From contig JASEVX010000003.1 of NCBI GenBank assembly GCA_031761405.1, positions 141,864,700 to 141,928,699 on the forward strand: a stretch of DNA of 64,000 nucleotides, read 5' to 3'. The DNA is from Serripes groenlandicus (Eukaryota > Mollusca > Bivalvia > Cardiida > Cardiidae). The position numbers were made by a program, and so were the translations under genes. Positions 33,099-44,016 of the stretch are shown piece after piece. The stretch's first letter is position 1. Each line of letters starts with the position of its first letter. The notes beneath the pieces are model-generated. The model saw only the letters and a program-made list of their open reading frames with translations, did no database searches and was not told the origin of the DNA.

Positions 33099-34378
33099 TT
33101 AACCCTTTTTAAAATACAACAAAATTTAATGAATGAATATATAGTGTTTTATGGCGCATCGACAGCTAAAGTCATTTAGCACGCAACAAAATTGAAGCAG
33201 AAGACTTTAAAACATCAAGGCGAAAATATCGAAAAACAAGAGGCCCATGAGGGCCTATGCTCTACTGGGATGGTTCTTTGGTCATTTTCAATCCAGAGCA
33301 TGTATGTATGGTGAAGATCGGATAGTAAATGGAGGCTCTATTGTGTTCACAAGCTGTATTATAGCAATTTTGACCATTTCAAGGGCCATAATCCAGTCAT
33401 GCAAGGGCACATCTGGCTGGTTTTCAAAAGGAACCAAGTTCATCAATATTTAACTACTATCTAAGTTTTGTGAAGATCAGATAGTAAATGGAGCCTCTAT
33501 TGTGTTCACAAGCTCTATTATAGCAGTTTTGGTAAATTCAAGGGCAATAATCCAGCCTTGAATGGGCGGATCTGGCTGGTTTGCAAAAGGAACCAAGCTC
33601 TCATCAATATTTAACTACTATCTAAGTTTGGTGAAGATCGAATAGTAAATGGAGGCTCTTTTGTGTTCACAAGCTGTATTATAGCAATTTTGATAATTTC
33701 AAGGGCCATAATCCAGTCTTGCATGGGCGGATCTGGGTGGTTAGCGAAAGGTACAGAAATCTCATGGATATCTAACTACTGTATAAGTTTGATGGAGATA
33801 TAATCAAAACTGAAGACTTTCGCATTCACAAGCTGTATTATAGCAATTTTGACAACTTCAAGGGCCATAATCCAGTCATACAAGGGCACATCTGGCTGGT
33901 TTGCGAAAGGAACCGATTAATATTCAACTACTACCTAAGTTTGGTGAAGATCAGATAGTAAATGGAACCTCTATTGTGTTCACACTCTATTATAGCAATT
34001 TTGACAATTTCAAGGCCCATAATCCAGTCTTGCATGGACGGATCTGGCTGGTCTGCGTAAGGAACCAAGCTTTCATGGATATCTAACTACTGTATAAGTT
34101 TGATTGAGATAAAACAAAACTGAAGACGCACGGACGCGCAGGTGACGGACACCACACCACGGCATAAGCTCTTCTGGCCTTTGGCCAGTAGAGCTCAAAA
34201 CCTTTATATTATATATATCATGCAAATACAGGCTAGTTAAATAATCTTTAAAATATGATGTGGATATAGCAAATATTGTTATTTTGATCAATTTCTACTT
34301 TTTCCACAATGTTTTCAAAAGACATTAGACTGCTTCTCAGGCTTCAAAAGTCATAATGTATCAAGAATAACAATTAAC
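33099..34378. mobile_element. MITE carrying two nested insertions
   Basis: Left end TTAACCCTTTTTAAAATACA at 33099. A 57-bp insert (33127-33183, containing GTGTTTTATGGCGCATCGAC) is flanked by CAACAAAATT (33117-33126 and 33184-33193). The MITE then continues (GAAGCAGAAGACTTTAAAAC) until the HINE-like element at 33237. A MITE right half is seen at 34268-34378. Confidence 0.65.
33237..34196 (+). mobile_element. HINE-like element, CTACTGG family
   Basis: Starts CAAGAGGCCCATGAGGGCCT (palindrome) then GCTCTACTGG. Five units of about 170 bp follow (GTGAAGATCGGATAGTAAAT, GTTCACAAGCTGTATTATAG, GGGCCATAATCCAGTC). It ends GCACGGACGCGCAGG, hairpin TGGCCTTTGGCCA and CCAGTAGAGCTCAAAA, the inverse of the 5' box. 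Confidence 0.78.
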
Positions 34379-34745
34379 CCTTGCTCACATTATATAAATT
34401 CACATGCACGAGGGTTTAAAAATTGGAAAGAGTTGAAAACATTATGGCGAAGGTAGAAATTGCTCATCATGAGCAATTTCTCTTTTTGCCATTATATGTT
34501 TTCAAATATCTTCTGTTGCAGATAATTGACTAAGTGAATGAAATTTAAATCAATGAATGGCCAATACTTCATTAACCCTTTTTCACATGTCACAAATCTG
34601 TAGTGGACGAATTTGAAAAATCTCTTTAATTGAAAGCATTATCAACTATTGAAGCATCCATCGAAAATATTGTCGCAAAAATGGAAATTGCTTTTTTTCT
34701 TTTAATTGCCTCAATGTTTCAAAAGTCGTCTGCATGTGGGGTTAA
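34374..34745. mobile_element. Two hairpin MITEs
   Basis: 34374-34545 (TTAACCCTTGCTCACATTAT start, hairpin GAAATTGCTCATCATGAGC) and 34572-34745 (TTAACCCTTTTTCACATG start, right end eroded). 34746-35153 has no firm feature. Confidence 0.78.
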
Positions 34746-35153
34746 TATTATTTCTCTTATACAAAATAAATTACTTTTTCAATTACACTGTCTCAAGCAA
34801 TCAAAGCATCAAACTGACTTGAAAAATTAGCTTACAAAATATATTATAATAAAAAGATCCTTATAACATTGATTACAAATGATTTTGAACAAATGTCAAA
34901 CATGAACAAAATAACAGAATTATATGGCGAGTTGCAGTTGTTCAGTACAAATATATTGATTGAGAAATGAAAATTTCAATCAAACTGACATAAGTCGATC
35001 TCTTAGATGGATTGACCTTAAGTTGGACATCATCCAAAACATGACACTTCTGCCAACACCAAAAACAGCTTGATCAAATCTAAATGTATCAGATTGACCT
35101 TGTGCTTTGTTTGCATGAGGTTTTTCATCACTTTCCACAATTTTTCAGTTAGA

Positions 35154-36130
35154 TTAACCCTTTCCCTCATATAGACGCTTTCTGACGCCTCTGCAGCAGA
35201 CTGCTTTTTGAAAACATAGTGACAAAAGGAGAAATTGCTCAAGACGAGCAATTTCTCCTTTTGCCACAATGTTTTCCACTTTTAGTCATAGGTTATCCAT
35301 TCCATTATAGAGATTTTTTATTTGTTGACAAAATATGTTCAAAGTCTTCTGCTGCAGAATTTGTTGTATGAGGGAAAGGGTTAAGCCCGACACCTGAGGG
35401 AGTCAGTTGTATACATGTACCCGGTCCACAATCCAGAGCCAAGGACAGACAGCCATTATGTTGTTACTTATATTAACCGTTTCCCACATGCAGATGCTTT
35501 CTGACACCTCTGCAGCAGACGACTTTTAAAAACATTTCATAATATATGAACAATTCCCTCTTTTACCATAATATTTATTTAACCTTTATTCAATAGACTA
35601 GTTGTTATTATATTGATAGATCGAGTTTCCATATTGTGCCAAGATGTTTTCAAAATTGCCTGATTCACATTTGTTGTAAGCGGGAAAGGGATAAGAATAT
35701 AATTATGTATTTATCAAATAAACTCCATTCTGTAGAGCTCTGTAGATCTATGGTTGAATAGTTTACCAACCTTACAGTAATAATATATTGATCTCCTAAC
35801 ACATCCCTTTTTTACAATGAATTATAGATATTTAATACAGTCACATCAAAGCACATGGAACTAAGTGATTTTTCAAATTAATCATTCAAAGCCGCTTAAC
35901 CCTTTCCCACCTATAGACGCATTTTGACGCATCTGCAGCAGACGGCTTTTTGAAAACATAGTGATAAAAAAAGAAATTGCTCAAAACGAGCAATTTCTCC
36001 TTTTACCACAATGTTTTCCACTTTTAGTCATAATATGGTTATTCATTAAATTAAACAGATTTTCTATTTTTTGACAAAATATGTTCAAAGTCTTCTGCTG
36101 CAGAATTGTTGTATGAGGGAAAGGGTTTAA
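35154..36130. mobile_element. Three full-length hairpin MITEs
   Basis: 35154-35384 (TTAACCCTTTCCCTCATATA to GTATGAGGGAAAGGGTTAA), 35473-35694 (diverged) and 35896-36130 (TTAACCCTTTCCCACCTATA to GTATGAGGGAAAGGGTTTAA). A SINE scrap lies at 35398-35465. Confidence 0.9.
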
Positions 36131-36186
36131 AGGGCTAATATATTAAGTACCTATTTCTGCATTTTGTTTGTATGTGTTTTAGCCTT

Positions 36187-36455
36187 TAGGCCTCGGTGGT
36201 GTAATAGGAGGGCATTGGTCTTGGATGTGGGAGGTTGCGGGTTCGATTCCCAGTTGGGTCATACTAATGACTTTAAAAATGGTAGTAGTGGCTACCCTTC
36301 TTCAGCCCTCAGGGTTCCAGAGTTAGAATTATGGCTGACTGGCTGGAGTCAGGATAAATGGACCAGTAGTTACAAGTACTGATAATTCACCCAGGAATCG
36401 CTGTGATATAACATTTTGTTGTTGAAAGCGGCGTTAAACACCAAACAATCAATCA
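36187..36455 (+). mobile_element. tRNA-derived SINE, second head type
   Basis: Head GGCCTCGGTGGTGTAATAGG and box B GCGGGTTCGATTCCCAG. The body has CTTCTTCAGCCCTCAGGGTT. The tail GCTGTGATATAACATTTTGT, AAGCGGCGTTAAACACC and (AATC)n matches the other SINEs. Confidence 0.85.
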
Positions 36456-36499
36456 ACCACTTTCAATAATCTTTCATCTTATAATAGCCTTTCTTTTGA

Positions 36500-36880
36500 A
36501 AGTTACAAGTCCTCAAGGTCCATTTATCCTGACACCAGAAGGTCGGTCATAATTCTTTGTTTTGTTTGTTTGGAGTTTAACGCCGCTTTCAACAACTTTG
36601 GTCATATCACGGCGGTCAGTGCACCTACCCATGTTTTCCTGGCTTTCCCACACCAGTACTTACACAACATTCTTTCGAAGCCACTGACTACTTTCTCACA
36701 TAGATCAGAGGTGAGAGGCAATGGAAAACATCGCCCGAAAGAATGTCGCCGCAACCGGGTATCGAACCCGTGACCTCCAGATCACGAGTCAGATACGCTA
36801 CCAATTGAGCTACCCGGCCGGGTCATAATTCTAACACCACAATTAAATCCTGAGCGCCAAGGAGGGAAAGCCATTTTGTC
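36500..36880 (-). mobile_element. SINE with a second SINE inserted (12-bp TSD)
   Basis: An older minus-strand SINE piece (36500-36556 and 36821-36880) is split by a complete minus-strand SINE at 36557-36820. The inner SINE has head CCGGGTAGCTCAATTGGTAG, box B CACGGGTTCGATACCCG and a GGCGTTAAACTCCAAACAAA tail. The target duplication GGTCATAATTCT lies at 36545-36556 and 36821-36832. Confidence 0.9.
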
Positions 36881-37222
36881 CATTAATTAAAGGATTATCA
36901 AGAAAAAAACAGACCTGGTCAGATGACATAATGAATTAGAAAGAAAATTCAGCTAGGTTAGCATAGGTGCATTTTGGCGTATAGTTTAGCCCCTTAAGTT
37001 TTAATTGCAGTTTTGGCATTTTTAAATTTCTGATTTTTCTGAAAAAAAGTGTAGGCCATGGCCTAAACAGCCTATTATAAGCAAGCTACGCCCCGGCCGT
37101 TGACCAATAATACATTGTACATGATAAAATGGTATCTTTTAAGTCTTCCAAACATGTATCTATTGCCCTTCCCTAAAAGATAAGAAACTAAATTAAGATA
37201 AACAAGATAGACTAAGACAAAA

Positions 37223-38566
37223 CAAGAGGGCCATGATGGCCCTATATCGCTCACCTGATTTAATAGAACTTCAATAGTTTTCAAAGTTTTTACTCTTTTT
37301 AGGCCAATACTTTTGGACAAGAAGATTTTTAAAGTTTTAACAATGCACATATAAGGAAAACAAGCTCCACCCCCTGGCGGCCATGTTTTTCAACGGATCA
37401 AAAATATTTTAACAATCTTGGTAAAGGGTGCCCCAAGGAACATTTGTGCAAAATAATTTTTAAATCGGGCCAGTACTTTTGGACAAGAAGATTTTTAAAG
37501 TTTTAACAATGCACATATAAGGAAAACAAGCTCCGCCCCCTGACCGCCATGTTTTTCAACGGATTGGAAATATTTGTACAATCTTGGTAAAGGTTGCCCC
37601 AAGGAACATTTGTGCAAAATAATTTTTAAATCTGGCCAGTTCTTTTGGACAAGAAGATTTTTAAAGTTTTAACAATGCACATATAAGGAAAACTAGCTCC
37701 GCCCCCTGGCGGCCATGCTTTTCAACGGATCGGAAATATTTGAACAATCTTGGTAAAGGGTGCCCTAAGGAACATTTGTGCAAAATAATTTTCAAATTGG
37801 GCCAGTACTTTTGGACAAGAAGATTTTTAAAGTTTTAACAATGCACATATAATGAAAACAAGCTCCGCCCCCTGGCGGCCATGTTTTTCAACGGATCAAA
37901 AATATTTGAACAATCTTGGTAAAGGGTGCACCAAGGAACATTTGTGCAAAATTATTTTCAAATCGTCCCAGTACTTTTGGACAAGAAGATTTTTCAAAGT
38001 TTTAACAATGCACATATAAGGAAAACAGGCTCCGCCCCCTGGCGGCCATGTTTTTCAACGGATTGAAAATATTTGAACAATCTTGGAAAAGAGTGTCCCA
38101 AGGAACATCTGTGCAAAATAATTTTCAAATCGGGCCAGTACTTTGGACAAGAAGATTTTTAAAGTTTTAACAATGCACATATAAGGAAAATAAGCTCCGC
38201 CCCCTGGCGGCCATGTTTTTCAACGGATCGGAAATATTTGAACAATCTTGGTAGAGGGTACCCCAAGGAACATTTGTGCAAGATAATTTTCAAATCGGGC
38301 CAGTACTTTTGGACAAGAAGATTTTTTAAGATTTGGCAATTTTCCCCTTTTCTGATGCCGCAGCAACCAAAGTTCTACTTGGAATTAATTTTTTGGAACA
38401 ACTTTGAAAGAGGACTACCTAAGGACCATTCCTGTGAAGTTATTTTGAAATCTGTTCATTGGTTTAGTAGGAGAAGTCATTTATAGGAAATTGTTAACAG
38501 ACACCGACGACGCCGGACGCCGGATGATCACAAAAGCTCACCTTGCACTTCGTGCTTAGGTGAGCT
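37223..38566 (+). mobile_element. HINE-like element with six 166-bp units
   Basis: Starts CAAGAGGGCCATGATGGCCC, then CGCTCACCTGA. AACAATGCACATATAAGG begins at 37339, 37505, 37671, 37837, 38004 and 38169, so the unit is 165-167 bp. The 3' end carries GACGACGCCGGACGCCGG, the hairpin GCACTTCGTGC and TTAGGTGAGCTAAAAA. Confidence 0.82.
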
Positions 38567-38571
38567 AAAAA

Positions 38572-39272
38572 GGGAAGGTTGTTCAATATGAGCAATTTCC
38601 CACAAAGTTTTCAAAGGATGTCTGATAAATAATCGTCTTTACAACTAGTTCACTTGAATATAAAATTATTTATTCACCATTGACCCGATTTGATAAATGT
38701 ACAGTTGTCTGCTTAATGAAAGCTTCTAAGGAAATGTTAACATTAATTGAAATTTGGAAATATGGAATGTTTAAGTCTGAGACAGTGTTGAAAACATTGT
38801 GTGCAATGGAGCAGTTTCTCATTTACCACAGCATTTTCAAACATCAGCTGCCCTAGTCTAGGTTTCTGTACTAGGAATGCGATTTTATATTTTGACTGTT
38901 CGTATCCTACAATGCAATATGTAACGGCAATATATTGAGACTACAGCTGCCCTAAAGGTATCATTAATGTCTTCTATATCCGGGAATTGGTTCAATGAGT
39001 TCTGCTAAATCATCAAAGTTTGTGCTATTGTGACTAACCCTTTCCCACATACAACAAATCTGCAGCAGACAACTTTGAAAACGATTATCTAGGCAGAAAT
39101 ATCAAAGCTCTATAAATGAAAGTGTAATTATTGAACATAATTGAAAACATAGAGGCAAAAGGAGAATAAAATGCTATAAAAAAGATGAGTAATGTCTCCT
39201 ATTGCCATAATGTTTTCAAATGTCTTCTGCTGCAGAAGCACCAAAATAATTCAGCAAGTGGGAAAGGGTTAA
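38572..39272. mobile_element. MITE scrap and complete MITE
   Basis: 38572-38632 is a right-arm scrap. 39034-39272 is full length (CTAACCCTTTCCCACATACA to AAGTGGGAAAGGGTTAA). Between them there is no firm feature. Confidence 0.85.
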
Positions 39273-39329
39273 GTATAAGGGTGTCCTACTTTTCCCACTA
39301 AACTGCAGTATAAGTCATTAAATTCTACT

Positions 39330-40614
39330 TTAACCCTTTCCCTCATACGGTAATTCTGCAGGAGACGACTTTGAACGTATTTTGTCAAACATGAGGGCCA
39401 TGATGGCCCTGGAATCGCTCACCTGATTTTTTTTTTCACTTTAGCTATATAAGCCCCGACCAATCAACATGGCTTAAAGGAATCTGATAGAGGGTCATCC
39501 AAGGAACATTTCTACAAAATTATTTGAAAATCGGCCTGACACTTTTGGAGGAGAAGATTTTTTAAGTTTTCACTATAGCCATATAACGCAAAAAAGCCCC
39601 GCCCCCCCCTGGCGGCCATGTTTTTCGACCAATCAACATGGCTTCAAGGAATCTGATAGAGAGTCACCCAAGGAACATTTCTACAAAATAAGTTCAAAAT
39701 CTGCCAACCAATTTGGGAGGAGAAGAATTTTGAAGTTTTTTTCGTTTCGTTGCCATGGAAACCAGAATTCTGCATGGATCCCAATAATTTGAAGGAATTC
39801 TGGTGAGGTCATTGAGAGGATGCTTTCTGTGAAGTTTCATCCCAATTAACCCACTGGTTACTGAGGAGAAGATGTTGAAGATTTTTTAAGTTTTCACTAT
39901 AACCATAAAAGGCAAAATAGCCCCGCCACCTGGCGGCCATGTTTTTCGACCAATCAACATGGCTTGAAGGAATCTGATAGAGGGTCACCCAAGGAACATT
40001 TCTACAAAATTATTTGAAAATCGGCCTGACACTTTTGGAGGAGAAGATTTTTTAAGTTTGCACTATAGCCATATTGGCAAAATAGCCCCCCCCCCCCCCC
40101 CACCCTGGGGGCCATGTTTTTCGACCAATCAACATGGCTTGAAGGAATCTGATAGAGGGTCACCCAAGGATCATTTCTACAAAATAATTTGAAAATCGGC
40201 CTGACACTTTGGGAGGAGAAGATTTTTAAGAATTTTGAAGTTTTTTTCATTTCGTTGCCATGGAAACCAGAATTCTGCATGGATCCCTAAAATTTTAAGG
40301 AATTCTGGTGAGGACATTGCGAGGATGCTTTCTGTGAAGTTTCATCCCAGTTGACCCACCGGTTACAGAGGAGAAAATGTTGACGGACGACGGACGCCGG
40401 ACATTGGGCGATCACAATAACTCACCCTGAGCACTTCGTGCACAGGTGAGCTAAAAATAGAAAAACTCCATAATTGAATGGATAACCTATGACAAAAAGG
40501 AGAAAACATTGTGGCAAAAGGAGAAATTGCACGTTTTGTGCAATTTCTTCTTTTGTCACTATGTTTTCAAAAAGCTGTCTGCAGCAGAGGCATCTATATG
40601 AGGGAAAGGGTTAA
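39330..40614. mobile_element. Hairpin MITE split by HINE-like element
   Basis: Left part 39330-39389 (TTAACCCTTTCCCTCATACG to ATTTTGTCAAA) and right part 40454-40614 (ATAGAAAAACTCC to GAGGGAAAGGGTTAA). The MITE reads through the insertion without a target duplication. Its right TTAA is about 11 bases from the DIRS end. Confidence 0.9.
39390..40453 (+). mobile_element. HINE-like element, same family as 2875-4292
   Basis: CATGAGGGCCATGATGGCCC start, CGCTCACCTGA and T-run, units with TGGCGGCCATG and CGACCAATCAACATGG, a C-tract at about 40088, end GCACTTCGTGCACAGGTGAG and CTAAAAA. Confidence 0.82.
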
Positions 40615-40666
40615 CAATGTAAATATGAAGTTTTTAGAGTAAAACATATTTTTATTAGAAAATACT

Positions 40667-40814
40667 TACCAGTCATTTAATACCTGATATATAAGCCCCT
40701 AGCACTTAACTCATCCAGAAAATTGATCGCGCCCAGCGTATCCCTCACGTCCGTGTGATATACACGGTTGCCGGCAAGCACCGGCCTACGTGACCCACGT
40801 GCCACTTTTAATTT
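40667..40814. repeat. DIRS inverted terminal repeat (3' side)
   Basis: Complementary to 47253-47402 for about 147 bases with very few differences. The outer extension 40625-40666 is not shared with the other end but is found again in the internal complementary region. Confidence 0.93.
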
Positions 40815-40860
40815 ACCGTAAGTGTTGGGTGACGACGCGGGGTTGGGAGGCGGGACTGTG

Positions 40861-40955
40861 AAATGACTGGTAAGTATTTTCTAATAAAAATATGTTTTAC
40901 TCTAAAAACTTCATTTTTATGTCAAAAATACGTTACCAGTCATTTAATACCTGAT
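40861..40955. repeat. DIRS internal complementary region (ICR)
   Basis: 40861-40914 is the exact complement of 40625-40678 (the 3' end). 40914-40955 is the complement of about 47378-47419 (the 5' end). The two ends therefore appear joined head to tail, which is the diagnostic ICR of DIRS elements that templates the circular DNA. It lies between the recombinase stop and the terminal repeat, the usual place. Confidence 0.95.
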
Positions 40956-41130
40956 GACTTTGCAGCATCGGCCGGGAGGATCGTCCAACACTTCGTCATC
41001 AGAGATGTAGCACCATGTAATTTATTTGTCATTTTAACGTAGTACTGAACACAACAGCTTATAAAGTCGGAAATTGGATTAAAGGAATATTTAATCTGAT
41101 GTGAACTTTATTGTTGTGTTAAATGAATAT

Positions 41131-44016
41131 TTAGCGAACAACTCGCTGAGACGCCACAAGTGGGCCCAGAGAATACAAATTATCTGACTGAGAAGACATG
41201 GAACGCAGATAGAACGATGAAAACGTGGACTGCGATTTCCATACTGCAGCATGCATAATGTCCTCTAAAGGAACATTGTTGGTAAAGGCCCAACTAGCAG
41301 AAAGAGCGCGAACCTCATGCGGACGAACCTGAAGCAATGAGAGATCGGCGAGTGACAGATCTTTGTACGCTAACTTAATAGTAGATGATATCCAGCGAGA
41401 AATAGTAGCTGCTGAAATATCATTACCTCCTATAAGAGGAAGAAATAATCTCTTCCTAAGACCCCTTGCCCCGTCAACCCTCTTAAGATAATACTTAAGA
41501 GATCTGACGGGACAAAGGAATCTGTCGGGATCAGAAGGCCCACAGTTTGCAGAGAGACTGGGAACTGTAATGGCTTCCGGAAGAACCGACGGTAACTGAT
41601 TCTTTGCCAGAAAACCAGGCTGACAAAGTAGCGAGAAGGAGCCGTCGGATTCATTGAACCTGGCGTACCCCGACTCTACAGATAGTGCGTGTAACTCACT
41701 CCTACGCCTAGCGGTCGCAAAAGCGAGTAGAAACACTGTCTTGTAAGTCAAGAACTTAATAGACGCAGACGCAAGAGGCTCATAGGGAGCTTTCGTAAGT
41801 GACCTAAGAACACAAGACAAATCCCATTTCGGAGTTAAACTCCTGGAAACAGGTTTGTCTAGCTCGAAAGAACGTATAAGTTCAGAGAGAAATGGATTTG
41901 AACCAATGCTCTCTCCCCCTTTGAACTTAAGAGTATTCAATAGCATAGAGCGGTATCCTTTAACCGTACTAACAGCCAGATGCTTTTCCTCAAAGAGGAA
42001 AAGAAGAAAATCGGCAATCTGAGTTATAGAGGGACACTCATGATTGACCGATCTTGCACCACACCAATCTGAGAAGATCGCCCACTTCGAATCATAGACA
42101 ATTCTAGTGGACTGTCTCCTTGATTCTGCGATGCGAGAGGCAACTTTGACAGAAAAGCTTCTCTCTCGGATTGAACGCTTGATAAACTCCAAACGTGAAG
42201 GTGTAGCATTGCCGGGTTGGGATGAAGACGCCGACCCGGTTGCTGAAACAGAAGGTCGTCTTGAAGAGGAAGACGTACCGGTTGTGCCGAGAGGCAGGCC
42301 AGGAGATCGTTGAACCACGATCTCTGGGGCCAGAATGGTGCTATCAACAGTATTCTGCACTGTTGAGAGCGTAGTACGTTCTGAAGTACGATTGGGACTA
42401 GAATGAACGGGGGGAACGCATACCCGAATAGACGGTTCCAATCGAGGGTCAGTGCGTCCACTGCCCAAGCTGCAGGATCGTACATTGGCGACACATAGAG
42501 TGGAAGCCGATGATTGGCTCTGGTGGCGAAAAGATCCACCAGAGGTGTTCCGATCTGCATGAACACAGAGTTTACCACACTCTGGTTCAGAGTCCATTCC
42601 GCCGGTAGAATCATGTTCTGGCGGGATAAACTGTCTGCTAAAACATTTAGGTGACCGGGAACGTGTTTTACTAATATTACCAACGACGCCGCCCGGCACC
42701 AAAGGAGCAACTTCCACGTCTCCAGAAAGAGAAGGTGGGAGTGCGTTCCTCCTTGCCTGCGAATGTAGGAAACAACAGTAGTGTTGTCCGTCGACAACAA
42801 AACAGTTTTGTTCGCAACGGAGGCAGAGAATTGATTGAGGGCTAGCAGGACCGCCCTCAGCTCTAAGTTGTTTATGTGCAAACACCTTTCCTCCGCTGTC
42901 CACATGCCCTGGGCTGTAAAGCCCTGTGGCTCTAAATGAGCTCCCCAACCCACAGCACTGGCATCTGTAAAAAGGTACAGATCCGGAGGTGGAGTGAGCA
43001 AGGGCACCCCTTGTAGATAGATTAACGGATCCAGCCACCACCGAAGGTGTGACTTGAAGAAAACCGTCAGAGCTATCTCCTGTTCCAGTGAATCCACAGA
43101 TGGACGCCACAGGGACAGAAAAAGATACTGAAGGGGTCGCATGTGGAGCCTGCCTAGACTGACTAGGTCGGCTGCTGCACTTAGGGAACCCAGAAGTGAC
43201 AGCATGGATCGGGCTGTTACCGACACCTGATCCAGGGTGAGTCTGATTTTCTTGCAAAGAGAATCGACTCTGTCCGAGGGAACTCGAATCACCGCTAGGT
43301 CGGTGAGAAAAGTCATTCCCACGAACGTAAACCTCTTTGACGGAATCAAGTCCGATTTCTGCGTGTTGGGTAGAAGACCCAATCGCAGAATGGTCCGCCA
43401 GGCTAGAGACAGATCGTGAATTAAATTCAAACGATTTGCTCTGTGAAGAAGCCAGTCGTCGAAGTATTGTAGGAGCTGTGGGCCCTGCATACGCAGAAAG
43501 GCTCCCACAGCATTGATTACCTTGGTAAATACTCGCTGTGCGGACTTGAGGCCGAAGGGAAGTGCCACAAATTGGAAAACTTCTCCCTCTACCACAAACC
43601 GAAGGTATTTCCTCGACGAGGAAGCGATCGGAATGTGGTAATATGCGTCTGTGAGGTCTAGAGAGACCGCCCAGTCGTCTTTCCGGATAGCTGTTCTGAT
43701 GGAGCGGGCCGACTCCATCTTGAACTTCTCGACCGGTATCAATAGATTTAGAGCTGATAAGTCTATTACCGGTCTCCACCGACCGTCTTTCTTCGGAACA
43801 AGAAATAGACGGCTGTAGAAACCCCGAGAATTGGGGTTGAGAACCCTCTCTATAGCCTTCTTTTTCAGAAGTGATAAAATCACTTCCGACATGGCCGGAT
43901 GGCGTGATGACATATCGATCGGCACGCTTGTCAGAGGAGGTGGGGAAACGAAGGGAATTAAGTACCCTTCCCGTATCACAGACAAGATCCAACGATCCTC
44001 TGTTATACATTCCCAC
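41131..44016 (-). CDS. DIRS tyrosine recombinase frame
   Basis: 961 codons open. The recognisable protein is the last ~357 residues (about 42204-41134). It has an N-terminal core-binding-like region (YDSKWAIFSDWCG), arginine 771 in TARRRSEL, the HxxR motif RPHEVR (H900, R903), tryptophan 926 and nucleophilic tyrosine 936 in SSFYLRS. The full R-H-R-W-Y set is present, so the enzyme could be active in inserting the circular DNA. The first ~600 codons overlap the RT frame and are rich in Ser/Arg/Gly, typical of a shadow frame. The listed start is a GTG; the first ATG is two codons later. The true start is unknown. Confidence 0.88.
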   Translation of the reverse strand: MGMYNRGSLDLVCDTGRVLNSLRFPTSSDKRADRYVITPSGHVGSDFITSEKEGYREGSQPQFSGFLQPSISCSEERRSVETGNRLISSKSIDTGREVQDGVGPLHQNSYPERRLGGLSRPHRRILPHSDRFLVEEIPSVCGRGRSFPICGTSLRPQVRTASIYQGNQCCGSLSAYAGPTAPTILRRLASSQSKSFEFNSRSVSSLADHSAIGSSTQHAEIGLDSVKEVYVRGNDFSHRPSGDSSSLGQSRFSLQENQTHPGSGVGNSPIHAVTSGFPKCSSRPSQSRQAPHATPSVSFSVPVASICGFTGTGDSSDGFLQVTPSVVAGSVNLSTRGALAHSTSGSVPFYRCQCCGLGSSFRATGLYSPGHVDSGGKVFAHKQLRAEGGPASPQSILCLRCEQNCFVVDGQHYCCFLHSQARRNALPPSLSGDVEVAPLVPGGVVGNISKTRSRSPKCFSRQFIPPEHDSTGGMDSEPECGKLCVHADRNTSGGSFRHQSQSSASTLCVANVRSCSLGSGRTDPRLEPSIRVCVPPVHSSPNRTSERTTLSTVQNTVDSTILAPEIVVQRSPGLPLGTTGTSSSSRRPSVSATGSASSSQPGNATPSRLEFIKRSIRERSFSVKVASRIAESRRQSTRIVYDSKWAIFSDWCGARSVNHECPSITQIADFLLFLFEEKHLAVSTVKGYRSMLLNTLKFKGGESIGSNPFLSELIRSFELDKPVSRSLTPKWDLSCVLRSLTKAPYEPLASASIKFLTYKTVFLLAFATARRRSELHALSVESGYARFNESDGSFSLLCQPGFLAKNQLPSVLPEAITVPSLSANCGPSDPDRFLCPVRSLKYYLKRVDGARGLRKRLFLPLIGGNDISAATISRWISSTIKLAYKDLSLADLSLLQVRPHEVRALSASWAFTNNVPLEDIMHAAVWKSQSTFSSFYLRSMSSQSDNLYSLGPLVASQRVVR

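Noticed and set aside
35040..35110. Minus-strand stretch KCHVLDDVQLKVNPSKRSTY between GTTGGCAG and TAT|GTCAGT
   Set aside because: Open and protein-like but with a weak donor and no neighbouring exon; another frame of the same DNA is equally open.
38960..39022. Minus-strand stretch NFDDLAELIEPIPGYRRH followed by stop, as a possible last exon
   Set aside because: Only 19 codons, weak acceptor (CACAATAG) next to a MITE end, no partner exon found.
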